Origin: Leptospira ainazelensis
Lineage (GTDB): Bacteria > Spirochaetota > Leptospiria > Leptospirales > Leptospiraceae
Length of the DNA stretch: 64,000 bases
Direction: 5' to 3'
Assembly: GCF_016918785.1 (NCBI RefSeq)
Contig: NZ_JAFFPT010000009.1
Location: 248,001 to 312,000 of the forward strand
The notes under the pieces: generated by a model
The model's database searches: none
What the model was told of the DNA's origin: nothing
The model's input: the letters and a program-made list of their open reading frames with translations, nothing else
In this document: piece by piece, positions 40,240 through 52,990 of the stretch
Position numbering within the stretch: position 1 is the first letter of the stretch
Layout of the letters: the number at the start of each line of letters is the position of its first letter
Made by a program: the position numbers and the translations under genes

Positions 40240-40794
40240 ATGAGAAAGATTATTTTTCAAATGATGGTCTCCGTGGACGGATATTACGAAGGACCGAACA
40301 AGGAAATCGATTGGCATGTCGTGGACGATGAATTTAACGAATACGCTTTCGATTTTCTAAATCAACTCGACACACTAATATTCGGAAGAATCACCTATGA
40401 ACTGATGGCGAACTATTGGCCGACGGAAGAAGCTATCAAAAATGATCCTCTTGTAGCGAATAGAATGAACGAAATCGAAAAGGTTGTAGTCTCCCGGACT
40501 CTCACAAATCCGAAATGGAAGAATTCCAGAAGGATACAAGGAAATCCCGAAGAGGAAATCCGAAAAATCAAACAACAACCGGGAAAAGATATTGCGATCT
40601 TCGGAAGTTCCGATCTGGCTCTTTCTTTGATACGGGCCGGATTGATCGATGAGTTCAGAATTCTTATAAACCCGGTTCTTTTAGGAAAAGGAAAACCTTT
40701 GTTTTTAGGTTTACCGAACTCATACAAGCTAAAACTGAAACAAACAAGAATATTCAAATCCGGCAATATACTTCTGAGTTATCAGCCGGTTTAA
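40240..40794 (+). CDS. Dihydrofolate-reductase-like / RibD-C family reductase
   Basis: 184 residues. MRKIIFQMMVSVDGYYEG, DTLIFGRITYELMANYW, KVVVSRTLTNPKW, IAIFGSSDLALSLIRAGLIDEFRILINPVLLGKGKPLF: this is the DHFR-like fold of the RibD C-terminal domain (YwjB/YyaP-type). These reductases use NAD(P)H, but substrates of the stand-alone members are mostly unknown; they are not the housekeeping dihydrofolate reductase. Frequent neighbours of AHSA1/ArsR genes, as here. Follows the last SRPBCC gene by 94 bp. Confidence 0.88.
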   Translation: MRKIIFQMMVSVDGYYEGPNKEIDWHVVDDEFNEYAFDFLNQLDTLIFGRITYELMANYWPTEEAIKNDPLVANRMNEIEKVVVSRTLTNPKWKNSRRIQGNPEEEIRKIKQQPGKDIAIFGSSDLALSLIRAGLIDEFRILINPVLLGKGKPLFLGLPNSYKLKLKQTRIFKSGNILLSYQPV

Positions 40795-40805
40795 GAAAAA
40801 ATAAA

Positions 40806-42338
40806 ATGAATCAGACAAACACAAACTCGAACCTCGCCGGAAAAAAAGAATGGATCGGTCTTGCGGTTATCGCACTGCCCTGTCTTCTTTATGCGATGGA
40901 TCTTACAGTTCTTTATCTCGCCGTTCCGCATTTGACGGAGGATTTAAAACCGTCCGGCTCTCAACTTCTTTGGATCGTAGATATCTACGGTTTTTTAGTA
41001 GCGGGCTTTTTGGTAACGATGGGGACTTTAGGAGACCGTATCGGCAGAAGAAAACTTCTTATGATCGGAGCGTTTGCCTTCGGCGTTGCGTCCGTTCTCG
41101 CAGCATTCTCTAAAACCGCGGAGATGTTGATCGCGACACGAGCACTGCTCGGAATTACCGCGGCCACTTTAGCGCCCTCAACTCTATCATTGATCCGTAA
41201 TATGTTTTTGGACTCGAACCAGAGAACCTTTGCGATAGGAATCTGGGGAACAAGTTTTTCCATCGGAGGAGCCATCGGTCCTTTGATCGGAGGACTGTTA
41301 CTCGAACATTTCTGGTGGGGATCCGTATTTCTTTTGAGCGTCCCGGTTATGATTCTACTTTTAATCGTCGGACCCAAACTTTTACCGGAGTTCAAGGATC
41401 CGAACGCAGGAAGTTTGGACATCCTAAGCGCGGTTCTTTCGCTTGTATCGGTTCTATCGATCATCTTCGGATTAAAACAAGTAGCGGAACATGGATGGGG
41501 AATCGTCTCCTTTCTTTCGATCGCCTTAGGGCTGTTTGTCGGAGCGCTTTTTATCCGAAGACAAAAACGATTACCGGATCCTATGATCGACCTTGAGTTG
41601 TTTAAGGTTCCGGCTTTCAGCGCGGCGCTCATCGCAAACAGTCTCACGATTTTTGTAGGCTTGGGAAGTTTTCTTTTCTTGGCACAATACCTTCAACTTG
41701 TACTCGGCTTATCCCCGATGGAAGCGGGGCTCTGGACCTTGCCGTCCGCAGCCGGAAACGTCGCGGGTTCGATGACTGTCCCGGTGCTCGTAAGAAAAAT
41801 ACGACCCGTCTTTGTCGTCGCGGGAGGTTTGATTTTGACCGTGATCGGAATGTCTCTCTACTCTCTCGTCAACGAACAAACCGGTTTGGCATACGTCGTC
41901 GTCGGTTCGGTCATTCTTTCCTTAGGAATTTGTTCCGTAGTCATTATCGGAACGGACATCATCGTCGGCTCCGCGCCGCCTGAAAAAGCGGGAGCCGCCG
42001 CATCCATCTCCGAAACCGGAGCCGAGTTCGGAGGTGTACTCGGAATCGCGGTTTTAGGAAGTATCGGAACCGCCGTTTATAAAAATCAAATGAAAGGAAT
42101 CCTACCGGAAGGGATCACTCCGGAATCGGCGGAGGCGGCTCAGGGCACGTTAGGCGCAGCAGTGGCGATCGCGAAAGAATTGCCGGAACATTTAGGGCAT
42201 TCTCTTCTCATCCCGGCCAAACAGGCGTTTACCGAATCATTTCAGTTGGTTTCAGTACTTTGTGCGGCCATCGCTTTAGTTTTGGCGATCACGGTGATCG
42301 CCTTACGTAAAAGTTTGGGAAAAGGAGAAGAGGCATGA
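40806..42338 (+). CDS. MFS multidrug exporter, 14-helix DHA2 family
   Basis: 510 residues and about 14 membrane helices. The N-terminal half shows motif A (LGDRIGRRKLLMIG), motif C-like GGAIGPLIGG, and the segment AMDLTVLYLAVPHLTEDLKPSGSQLLWIVDIYG typical of the DHA2 drug:proton antiporters such as SmvA/EmrB/QacA. It probably exports amphipathic or cationic compounds. It follows the DHFR-like gene after 11 bp and ends the SRPBCC cluster, so the cluster looks like a detoxification unit with sensing, binding and export. Confidence 0.9.
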   Translation: MNQTNTNSNLAGKKEWIGLAVIALPCLLYAMDLTVLYLAVPHLTEDLKPSGSQLLWIVDIYGFLVAGFLVTMGTLGDRIGRRKLLMIGAFAFGVASVLAAFSKTAEMLIATRALLGITAATLAPSTLSLIRNMFLDSNQRTFAIGIWGTSFSIGGAIGPLIGGLLLEHFWWGSVFLLSVPVMILLLIVGPKLLPEFKDPNAGSLDILSAVLSLVSVLSIIFGLKQVAEHGWGIVSFLSIALGLFVGALFIRRQKRLPDPMIDLELFKVPAFSAALIANSLTIFVGLGSFLFLAQYLQLVLGLSPMEAGLWTLPSAAGNVAGSMTVPVLVRKIRPVFVVAGGLILTVIGMSLYSLVNEQTGLAYVVVGSVILSLGICSVVIIGTDIIVGSAPPEKAGAAASISETGAEFGGVLGIAVLGSIGTAVYKNQMKGILPEGITPESAEAAQGTLGAAVAIAKELPEHLGHSLLIPAKQAFTESFQLVSVLCAAIALVLAITVIALRKSLGKGEEA

Positions 42339-42771
42339 ATCCGGACCGTACAATAAAAGTCGGATCGTTTTTCCGCGGATCTCAAAAAACAGAGAGCTCA
42401 AATTCCAAACCGTCCTTGATATCGGTCTAAGAAAAAAAAATGAAAGCAGAAATAGAAATAAAAACTTCGAATGTTCTTTCGAAAGATTCTTCCTTTCAAA
42501 AAAAGGAAACGGGAAGGATTTTGTTTCATCCGGCTCTTTTAAAAAACCAAAAACGAACGGTGAAAAACTCCGAAATAGAAATGAAAGAGGATTACATTTC
42601 TATGATACAATCGCTTTTGTTTTAAACGAATTGAAATTCTAAGGTTCAATACGTTCTTTCTAAATCTAAAAGATAACATTTAAAGAAGCGACTTGTCTTC
42701 AAAAAAGTGCGGAAATCGTTTTAAAAAGAGAACATGCTTTCCACTTTAACGAGGAAAGCTAATCAGAATAC
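42339..42771. other. Gene-free region between convergent cluster and SRPBCC gene
   Basis: 433 bp between the stop of the MFS gene and the end of a minus-strand SRPBCC gene. A 61-codon frame at 42440-42625 lacks a ribosome site and recognisable content. No strong hairpin terminator seen. Confidence 0.4.
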
Positions 42772-43314
42772 TTACTTTTCTAGATTCGTCTTTAAGTTCT
42801 TTAGACTTTCATCCATGTTATCAATGATTTCTTTTTGCTGGTCCAAACAAACGTTCAGGATAAAACTGATCACAGTCATTGGAAACGACATACGGTCGAA
42901 CATTCCCAAGGAAACTTTTGTCTGGTTTTCTCCGACGGCTTTGGTCGTAATGTAAGAAGTAAAACTTGCTTCGAAAGGTTTTTTAAAACGAAGCTGAGTT
43001 TCCAATTTTTCACCGTCGACGATCTTGACAATTTCCTCTTCGGCGGTTCCGACCTCCGGATTCTCGCTTTCCCAAGAACTCGTAAAACCGACGGTTCCGT
43101 CGATTCCTTTAAATTCTTTTTTCATCTTAGGATCTTTTTTCGACCAAGCGTTCCATTGTTCGTGATTTTTTAAGAATTTGATCTGGTCAAAAACCTGTTT
43201 GTTAGGTTTGTTGATTACGATTTCTCTTTCTATTTGAAAATCTTTCGGCGCAATCAGAGCGAGAACCACGACGAGCGCAACCAATCCGCCGGCGATGTAT
43301 AATAAAATCTTCAT
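42772..43314 (-). CDS. Membrane-anchored SRPBCC protein (polyketide-cyclase-like)
   Basis: 180 residues from the ATG at 43314 with AGGGAG eight bases upstream. N-terminal membrane helix (ILLYIAGGLVALVVVLALIA) followed by a START-like domain: FQIEREIVINKPNKQVFDQI, EQWNAWSKKDPKMKKEFKG, GTVGFTSSWES. The organisation is the same as the gene at 38559 (helix, then 'W..WS..DP.MKK'), so they are paralogues facing each other across the MFS gene. Function unknown; ligand-binding at the membrane is likely. Confidence 0.87.
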   Translation of the reverse strand: MKILLYIAGGLVALVVVLALIAPKDFQIEREIVINKPNKQVFDQIKFLKNHEQWNAWSKKDPKMKKEFKGIDGTVGFTSSWESENPEVGTAEEEIVKIVDGEKLETQLRFKKPFEASFTSYITTKAVGENQTKVSLGMFDRMSFPMTVISFILNVCLDQQKEIIDNMDESLKNLKTNLEK

Positions 43315-43534
43315 ATTCCATTCTCCCTTTTTGATCAATCGAATCTTACTGCAAATCGATTGTAAACGTAAAAAACGTTCTTTTGAGACGAAATCATCCG
43401 GATCAAATTCGATACGATCGTTAAAAGGTCCGAGACTCGTTGAAAAAATCCAAAAGGAGAATCCATAATTCGAGAATCATTCCGTAAAATTGAGAAACCT
43501 GCTCCTGTAACCCGGACCGAAAAAAACGTTAAAG

Positions 43535-43568
43535 GCACATTATATTCTAAAATTAGAATGTAATGTGC
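43535..43568 (-). terminator. Terminator of the lipoprotein gene
   Basis: GCACATTATATTCTA (43535-43549) pairs with TAGAATGTAATGTGC (43554-43568), 15 bp with one mismatch and a 4-base loop. Read on the minus strand it follows the gene ending at 43579 and leads into a T-rich tract (GTTTTTTT). Confidence 0.7.
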
Positions 43569-43578
43569 GATTGCCGAG

Positions 43579-44586
43579 TTAAAAATTTAAGGATTGGATT
43601 CTTTTCACCAGTTCTTTGGGTTTTACCAATTCCCATTTAGGAACGAGTTTTTCTTCCTGTCCTACGGTCGCCTCTTGCGTCCAAATCTGCCACCGACTAA
43701 CTCCGGATCGTTTCAGAGCGAAGAGGATCGTTTTTTCCCCCGGGGGAAGATTTGGGAAAACGACACGATTGGAAGCGTCCTTATACGCGGGCATCACAGA
43801 ACGGATCGAAGGAATGATCAATCGATACGAGGTTTCGTCCTCCCCGGAAGGATAAGCCGCTTCCACGTTCAGGGAAACCAAACGTGTTCCCATATATAGG
43901 AATCGATCACAGTTGATCCAACCGAGCGTTAAGATAGGAAAATAAACCGGCTTTGCCTTCCCGGATACGACTAAAACCTCTTCCGAAAAACGCATTTCAA
44001 CTCTATCGTTCGGTTGTGTCGAAGTTTGATACTTTGCCAACGAAGGTTGAGTCGGTTCCAACTCCGATTTTGACACGTTAGTCGGTCTCGCCGCTTCCGT
44101 AGACCAATCTACGATTCCTTCCTTTGTCCGGTTTCCGTAAAAGACTTGAAAACCGGGTTCGATCTTTCCGGAAAAGGAAACTTTCGGAGGATTTTTGGGG
44201 TTCACATTCGCCTTGACTCCGGATTCTACGAACGCGTTTAGAAGAATCATCCCCTTTGTCTGAATCGGACGCCCAAGCGAGGCGGTGGTCAAACCGGACA
44301 GAAGAATATCTTCACTTTTATAATATTCAGAAACTTCAATACGAACTGCTGCGGTCAGAATAGGATTCCCATCGGCGTCCACAAGGCTTCCGCCCGGAAA
44401 TTGAATCTTAGTTCCTTCGTCCGCTTCGATTTCGGAATCTTTTTTAGGATCGATCACGAAGATTTGAGTAGGTTTGTAACGGGAGGAATCGATCCATTCA
44501 TAACGTTGTGTGGAAATCAAACGCTCCCAGCTCGCACAATTGAGAATCGTAATAGAAAGAAGAATCCAAAAAAACCGAACGATCAT
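43579..44586 (-). CDS. Lipoprotein of unknown function with an N-terminal beta domain
   Basis: 335 residues from the ATG at 44586 (GAGG five bases upstream; a GTG two codons earlier is possible). Signal sequence ending in ILLSITILNCA, a spirochaetal lipobox with Cys at about residue 17. The next part, GTKIQFPGGSLVDADGNPIL then VRIEVSEYYKSEDILLSGLTTAS, resembles a domain seen in Bacteroidetes and spirochaete surface proteins in which conserved 'P.G.LVD..GNPI' and 'EYY...DIL.SGL' blocks occur. The remainder looks beta-rich. No enzymatic motif; probably periplasmic or surface located. Confidence 0.72.
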   Translation of the reverse strand: MIVRFFWILLSITILNCASWERLISTQRYEWIDSSRYKPTQIFVIDPKKDSEIEADEGTKIQFPGGSLVDADGNPILTAAVRIEVSEYYKSEDILLSGLTTASLGRPIQTKGMILLNAFVESGVKANVNPKNPPKVSFSGKIEPGFQVFYGNRTKEGIVDWSTEAARPTNVSKSELEPTQPSLAKYQTSTQPNDRVEMRFSEEVLVVSGKAKPVYFPILTLGWINCDRFLYMGTRLVSLNVEAAYPSGEDETSYRLIIPSIRSVMPAYKDASNRVVFPNLPPGEKTILFALKRSGVSRWQIWTQEATVGQEEKLVPKWELVKPKELVKRIQSLNF

Positions 44587-44833
44587 ATACACCTCTATTT
44601 CTAATTGGTATCGGGCCCGATCTTAAGACAGACAAACAATCTCTCAAAAAGGTGTCGATAAAAATGAAATTTATTTCCACAAGATAAAAAGAAAACACCG
44701 AGTGACCGTAAACCGGGAACTTTGGAGTAGAACGTCAACCTTTTTTGGATCGATTTAATTGTTCCGACAAACAAGTTCTTTCGAGAAAAATACTTGCTTC
44801 GAACTCAAGGTTCGACTGGGAAAAAAGGCGAGT

Positions 44834-46285
44834 TCAAAGAATCGATCCGCGCCCCGGAAGACAAACGTCGCAGTTTCCGCAGCCTGGGAAGATCGTATCA
44901 AAATACTCGTATACGAATTCTCTTCTACACTTTTCCGATTTAAGATAGAGGAGCATCTGATACAAACGTTTGAGGCTTGTTTTCTTTTTTAAATCCAATA
45001 ACTCCGGCGAAACAAGCGCGTCCGGCAAAGGCTCTCTCAATCGTAAAGAATTTCTTTCCAATTCTCCGGAGGTGACTCCGTGTCTTTCAAAAAGATTGAG
45101 AACCGTCTGAAGACGGTGATCTCCCCGGTTTTTATGAACAACCCTGGCCTGCAATTCTTCGTATGTCAGAGAAGACAATTTGTCTCCGAGGTGCTGCATC
45201 GCCTGAAAAACCCGTCCGATAAAAACTTCGTCCGGATTTTGCCATTCGATAAATTCCATCAATACCGTAAGATCGTCTTGGATATAAAATACGTGACAAT
45301 CGGAAGGATTTCCGTCTCTTCCTGCGCGACCGATTTCCTGATAATAACTTTCTAAGGAGGAAGGTAATTCGGCGTGAATGATCGTTCTTATATTCGGTTT
45401 ATCCACACCCATCCCGAACGCATTGGTCGCAAGAAGAATCGTTTCATCCGATTTAAGAAACTGATTTTGTACACGTTTTCTCTGATCCGGAGCCAACTGA
45501 CCGTGATAGATTCGATGAGGAATTTTTTGTATATCGAGTTTCTCGCTAAACTTTTCTATATTCTTAATTAGATTAAAATATACGATCGTACTTTCTTTTT
45601 GTGTTCTTAAAAGATCCACAATCGCTTCCATCTTGGAAGGTTCGTCCACAAAAGTACGAACGTCTAAAAATAAATTCGGTCTACAGATCCCTTCGTTATA
45701 AACTTCGATTTCAGATTCTTCCAATCCTATCTGACGAACGATGTCTTTCTGAATTTCGGCGGTTGCGGTTGCGGTTAACGCAATCGTCGCGGGTTTATGA
45801 AGAATCTCCCTGAACTCGGAAATCTTAGTATAATCGGGCCGAAAATCATGACCCCACTGGCTGATACAATGCGCTTCGTCGATCGCAAGCAAAGAAACCT
45901 TTCTTCCTTGGAGCGCGTCCAAAAATGCCCGTTTACGAAATCTCTCGGGAGAAACATACAAGATCTTATACTTACCTCGTTTTAGATCTTCATAACTCCG
46001 AATTCGATCTTCCTTTGAAAGGGAGGAATTGATAAAAGCGGCGTCGATCCCCAGGGTTTTTAATTTGGAAACCTGATCCTGCATAAGCGCGATCAACGGA
46101 GAAATGACGATCGTCAATCCTTCCATCGCCAGAGCGGGCAACTGATAACAGATCGATTTACCCATTCCCGTCGGCATGATGACGAGACAATTTTTTCCGG
46201 AAAGAACGTCGGATATGATCTTTTCTTGCGAAGTTCTAAAAAAGGAAATACCAAAAAAAGTTTTGAGTTCGGCGACTGAAGGCAT
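44834..46285 (-). CDS. RecQ-family ATP-dependent DNA helicase, RecS-like
   Basis: 483 residues. Superfamily 2 motifs: MPTGMGKSICYQLPAL (Walker A), ISPLIALMQDQ, VSPERF, IDEAHCISQWGHDFR (Walker B/motif II), ALTATATAEIQ, TNAFGMGVDKPNIR and YYQEIGRAGRDG (motif VI). The zinc-binding cysteines CRREF...CGNCDVC lie at the very C-terminus, after an insertion of about 100 residues; canonical RecQ has them directly after the helicase core. This matches RecS/YpbC-like short RecQ, without HRDC. Unwinds branched or tailed DNA 3' to 5' in recombination and repair. Divergent from recC. Confidence 0.93.
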   Translation of the reverse strand: MPSVAELKTFFGISFFRTSQEKIISDVLSGKNCLVIMPTGMGKSICYQLPALAMEGLTIVISPLIALMQDQVSKLKTLGIDAAFINSSLSKEDRIRSYEDLKRGKYKILYVSPERFRKRAFLDALQGRKVSLLAIDEAHCISQWGHDFRPDYTKISEFREILHKPATIALTATATAEIQKDIVRQIGLEESEIEVYNEGICRPNLFLDVRTFVDEPSKMEAIVDLLRTQKESTIVYFNLIKNIEKFSEKLDIQKIPHRIYHGQLAPDQRKRVQNQFLKSDETILLATNAFGMGVDKPNIRTIIHAELPSSLESYYQEIGRAGRDGNPSDCHVFYIQDDLTVLMEFIEWQNPDEVFIGRVFQAMQHLGDKLSSLTYEELQARVVHKNRGDHRLQTVLNLFERHGVTSGELERNSLRLREPLPDALVSPELLDLKKKTSLKRLYQMLLYLKSEKCRREFVYEYFDTIFPGCGNCDVCLPGRGSIL

Positions 46286-46394
46286 TCAGATTACATTCTT
46301 CTATCGATCTTTGAGAGCAAGAGAAAATGTAATTACTTGCCATCTCGCCGAATTCTTAGAATGCTCGTAAATCCGGGACCAAAAGAGGAAACGT

Positions 46395-49810
<3,416 letters not shown>

Positions 49811-49814
<4 letters not shown>

Positions 49815-52800
49815 GCGGACAAACAACGCGTCCTTATAAATTAAAATCCAGCTTTATAGAAGCCTCCGCGGGGACGGGCAAAACTTATACGATCATGGAG
49901 ATCGTAGGCGATCTGATCCAGGAACATAAAATTCCTCTTACGAACATTCTGATTCTTACTTACACCGAAAAGGCCGCCGGCGAATTGAAGGAACGGCTTC
50001 GAAAAAAATTGCTCCAGTCCGATCTTACCAAAGAAGCAAGGGAGCTCGACCAAGTTACGATTTCAACTATACACGGATTTTGTAATATGATTCTCCAGGA
50101 ATATCCGGTGGAGACGGAATCTCCTTCCAATTGGATCCTAACCGAAGCAAAAGAAAGACTAAAAGCGGCGATGTATCGGCTTCAACACGAAGAATGGAAG
50201 AACTATGTGAATCCGAACGAATTGGAATCCTTACTTTCAGAATCCGATTTTTTGGAAAACAGAGACCGGATTCTTTCCGCCGGGGCAAAACTTTTAAGCG
50301 GAAAAAAATATCCGTATAACAACGATTCTACGCCTTTCTCCCCGGAAAACTTTCTTCAGAAGACCGCGCTGATTGCAAAAAAAATGGTGGAAGAAGAATT
50401 CAAGGACGGGGAATGGATGAGTTACGATCAGATGATTCTGAAAACGAGAGATTCTCTGAAAAATCCGTTTCTAAAAAAAGCGCTTCAGAACAGATATCAA
50501 ATCGGAATTTTGGACGAGTTCCAGGATACGGACGCCGTACAATACGAAATTTTTTCACGGTTATTTTTGGATCCGAGCCCGCAAGATTCGCAAAGAGCTT
50601 TATATCTCATCGGAGATCCGAAACAATCGATCTACGGTTTCCGTGGCGCCGACATCGGAACTTATTTGCGCGCAAAAAAAGAACTCAAAACGATTCAAGC
50701 CGAGGAAATCCCGCTCGACGTAAACTATCGATCCGTTCCGGAACTCATACAAGGTTATAACGAAATCTTCGGAGGTAAAACCGGAGATCCAAGTTTTTTC
50801 CCGATCATAGAAAAAGGATTCGAATCACAACCGATTCTTTACTCGAACGTAAAACATCCCGAAAAAGACGATAAGGTCCGCCTCAGCCCTCGGCACAACA
50901 AAGGACCGATTCAGATCGTCCGTTTTCAAGGAAGAGAAACTTGGAAGAATGACGAGGCCAGAATCGCCTGGGGACAATTTATCTCGGAAGAGATTTTAAA
51001 ACTCGTTTCTTCCGAAAATTCTTTTTCTTACGAAACCTACGATGAACGTTCGAAAACGTTTCAGGAAAAAAGAATAAACTTTAAAGAGATCGCGATCCTA
51101 GTCAAAAGTAAAGCCGAAGGGAAGCTCGTCGAACAGGCGTTAAAGCTTCGAGCGATTCCATGTTCGTTTTACAAACAGGAAGGAATCTATCAATCGCCCG
51201 AATCGATTCAAATACGCAATATATTGGAATGTCTTCTTGATCCGAATAAACCGTCTTCGTATCGAAAACTGCTTTTAGGAGATTTGTTTCAGGTCCATCC
51301 GAATCATCTTCCTTACTTCGACGAACATTCCATCGATTCCTATGAAAAATCGATCCTTGACCGTTGGAAAGTATTGGCGATGGAACGGAAGTTTGCGGAA
51401 CTCTTTCGCTCCATCGAAGAGGATAGTAGGATCTTTCTGACAGAAGAAAAGACCGACATCGCGTGGGAAAGAAAAAGAACCAACTATAGACAGATCTTTC
51501 GCAAACTTCTTCAATTTCAAATCGCCAATCAGGCGGGATTGGAGGAAGTATTAGAAGAATTGAAACAACTTCAATCCGAAAAAAGAAACGAAGAGGAATT
51601 GCCCCTTTTCGAAAAAGAAACCGAAAAGGACGCGGTTCAAATCCTAACCTTACACGCATCCAAAGGTTTGGAATGGTCCGTCGTATTCTTATTCAATCTT
51701 TCCGGAAATTTCACGCCGGAAGTGTACGATTATCCTTTTGTGGATTCCGAAAACGATCGAACTTGGAAGTTGAGTCTTTGGGATAACGAAGAAGAAGGAA
51801 AAATTAGCAAAGAAGAATATTCTAATCAAAACCTAAACGAAAACAAACGACTGCTCTACGTCGGCATTACGCGGCCCAAGGTCAGATTGTATCTTCCTTT
51901 TTTCACGCCGCTTAACAATTGGAAGACGAGGGATTCCGCCTATTTCAAAATTCTTTATCCGAGACTCCAAGCGATTTTGGAAAACGAACCCGATCAAAGA
52001 TTTTTTCAATCGCTCTCGTGGACTCCGCGATCTCCCGATAGTATGGATCAAAACATTCTTACGGAAACCCTATCGCCGGAAGTTATTTTTACTCCCTTAG
52101 TTCTGCAGGAATCCTATTCTCCAAAGACCGTCTGGATCCACAGTTATTCCTCTTTAAAGTCAAAGGCGAATGTCGCGTTAGACGAACAGCCTTTGTCCGT
52201 TTTAGAAGGGAAGAGTCTTTTTAAATCCGACGAAATCGAAGATTCTCCCTTGGAAACGGAAGACACACTTCCGTCTTCCGCAGCTACGGGCTCTTTTTTA
52301 CATCTTCTTTTGGAAGAATTAGACTTTTCCCTTTTTGAAACCGAGACTTCGAAAGAACCTCTAAAAAACGATCGTGTCGTTTCTAGAATGGACTTTCATC
52401 TGGATTATTTTCAACTTTCGAAAACAAAACAGAAAGATACCGAGTTGGAAAAAGAACTCTATAAAAGAAGGGCCTGCGAAATTCTCTGGAACTCACTAAA
52501 CGCGAAAATCACCTCTTGCAATCGGACTTCGTTTCGTCTGTTGGACATTCCGAATGAGAAAAGAATTTCAGAGATGGATTTTCACTTGGACTTGGATCCG
52601 CAACGGAGCGGTCCGGGAAATTATTTAAAGGGTTCCATCGACCTTGTTTTTGAATTTGAAAATCGATTTTATCTCGCTGACTACAAATCCAACCTTCTTG
52701 ACGACTATTCTTTGTCCTCATTAAAAAGGAGCATCGAAAGTCCGGAAAGCAGATACGATCTGCAAAGGGATATCTATGCGATGATTCTTTTCGAATATCT

Positions 52801-52990
52801 AAAAAGTCTTTTCGGAGAAAAGGAAGCGTTTCAAAAACTCGGCGGAGTCTTTTACTTTTATCTCAGAGGAATGAAACCCGAAGAGGAAAAAGGAATTTAT
52901 TCCGACTTTGATTGGTCCTTGAAAAGATTAAACGAAATCAAGGACAACGTTTTCCTTTTGACGAATCAGAATTGGGAGGACTTTCTATGA
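49811..52990 (+). CDS. recB: RecBCD beta subunit (RecB)
   Basis: 1059 residues from the ATG at 49811, which overlaps the recC stop codon. UvrD-type helicase: Walker A IEASAGTGKTYT, ILDEFQDTD (motif II), GDPKQSIYGFRGAD (motif III), ILTLHASKGLEWS and the GITRPKVRLYL motif VI. A C-terminal nuclease domain carries GSIDLVFEFENRFYLADYKS, then RYDLQRDIYAMIL, the Asp, Asp-x-Lys and Gln/Tyr of the RecB-family nuclease site. Fast 3'-5' motor and nuclease of the complex. It is followed by recD with another ATGA overlap. Confidence 0.95.

Noticed and set aside
40985..41647. 220-codon minus-strand frame opposite the MFS transporter
   Set aside because: Fully antisense to a well-supported transporter gene; composition is that of a shadow frame.
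37016..42338. Horizontally acquired genomic island
   Set aside because: The cluster has the same base and codon style as its flanks, and no integrase, tRNA boundary or transposase is seen.
42440..42625. 61-codon frame between the MFS gene and the convergent SRPBCC gene
   Set aside because: No ribosome site, low-complexity Lys/Glu composition and no recognisable similarity.
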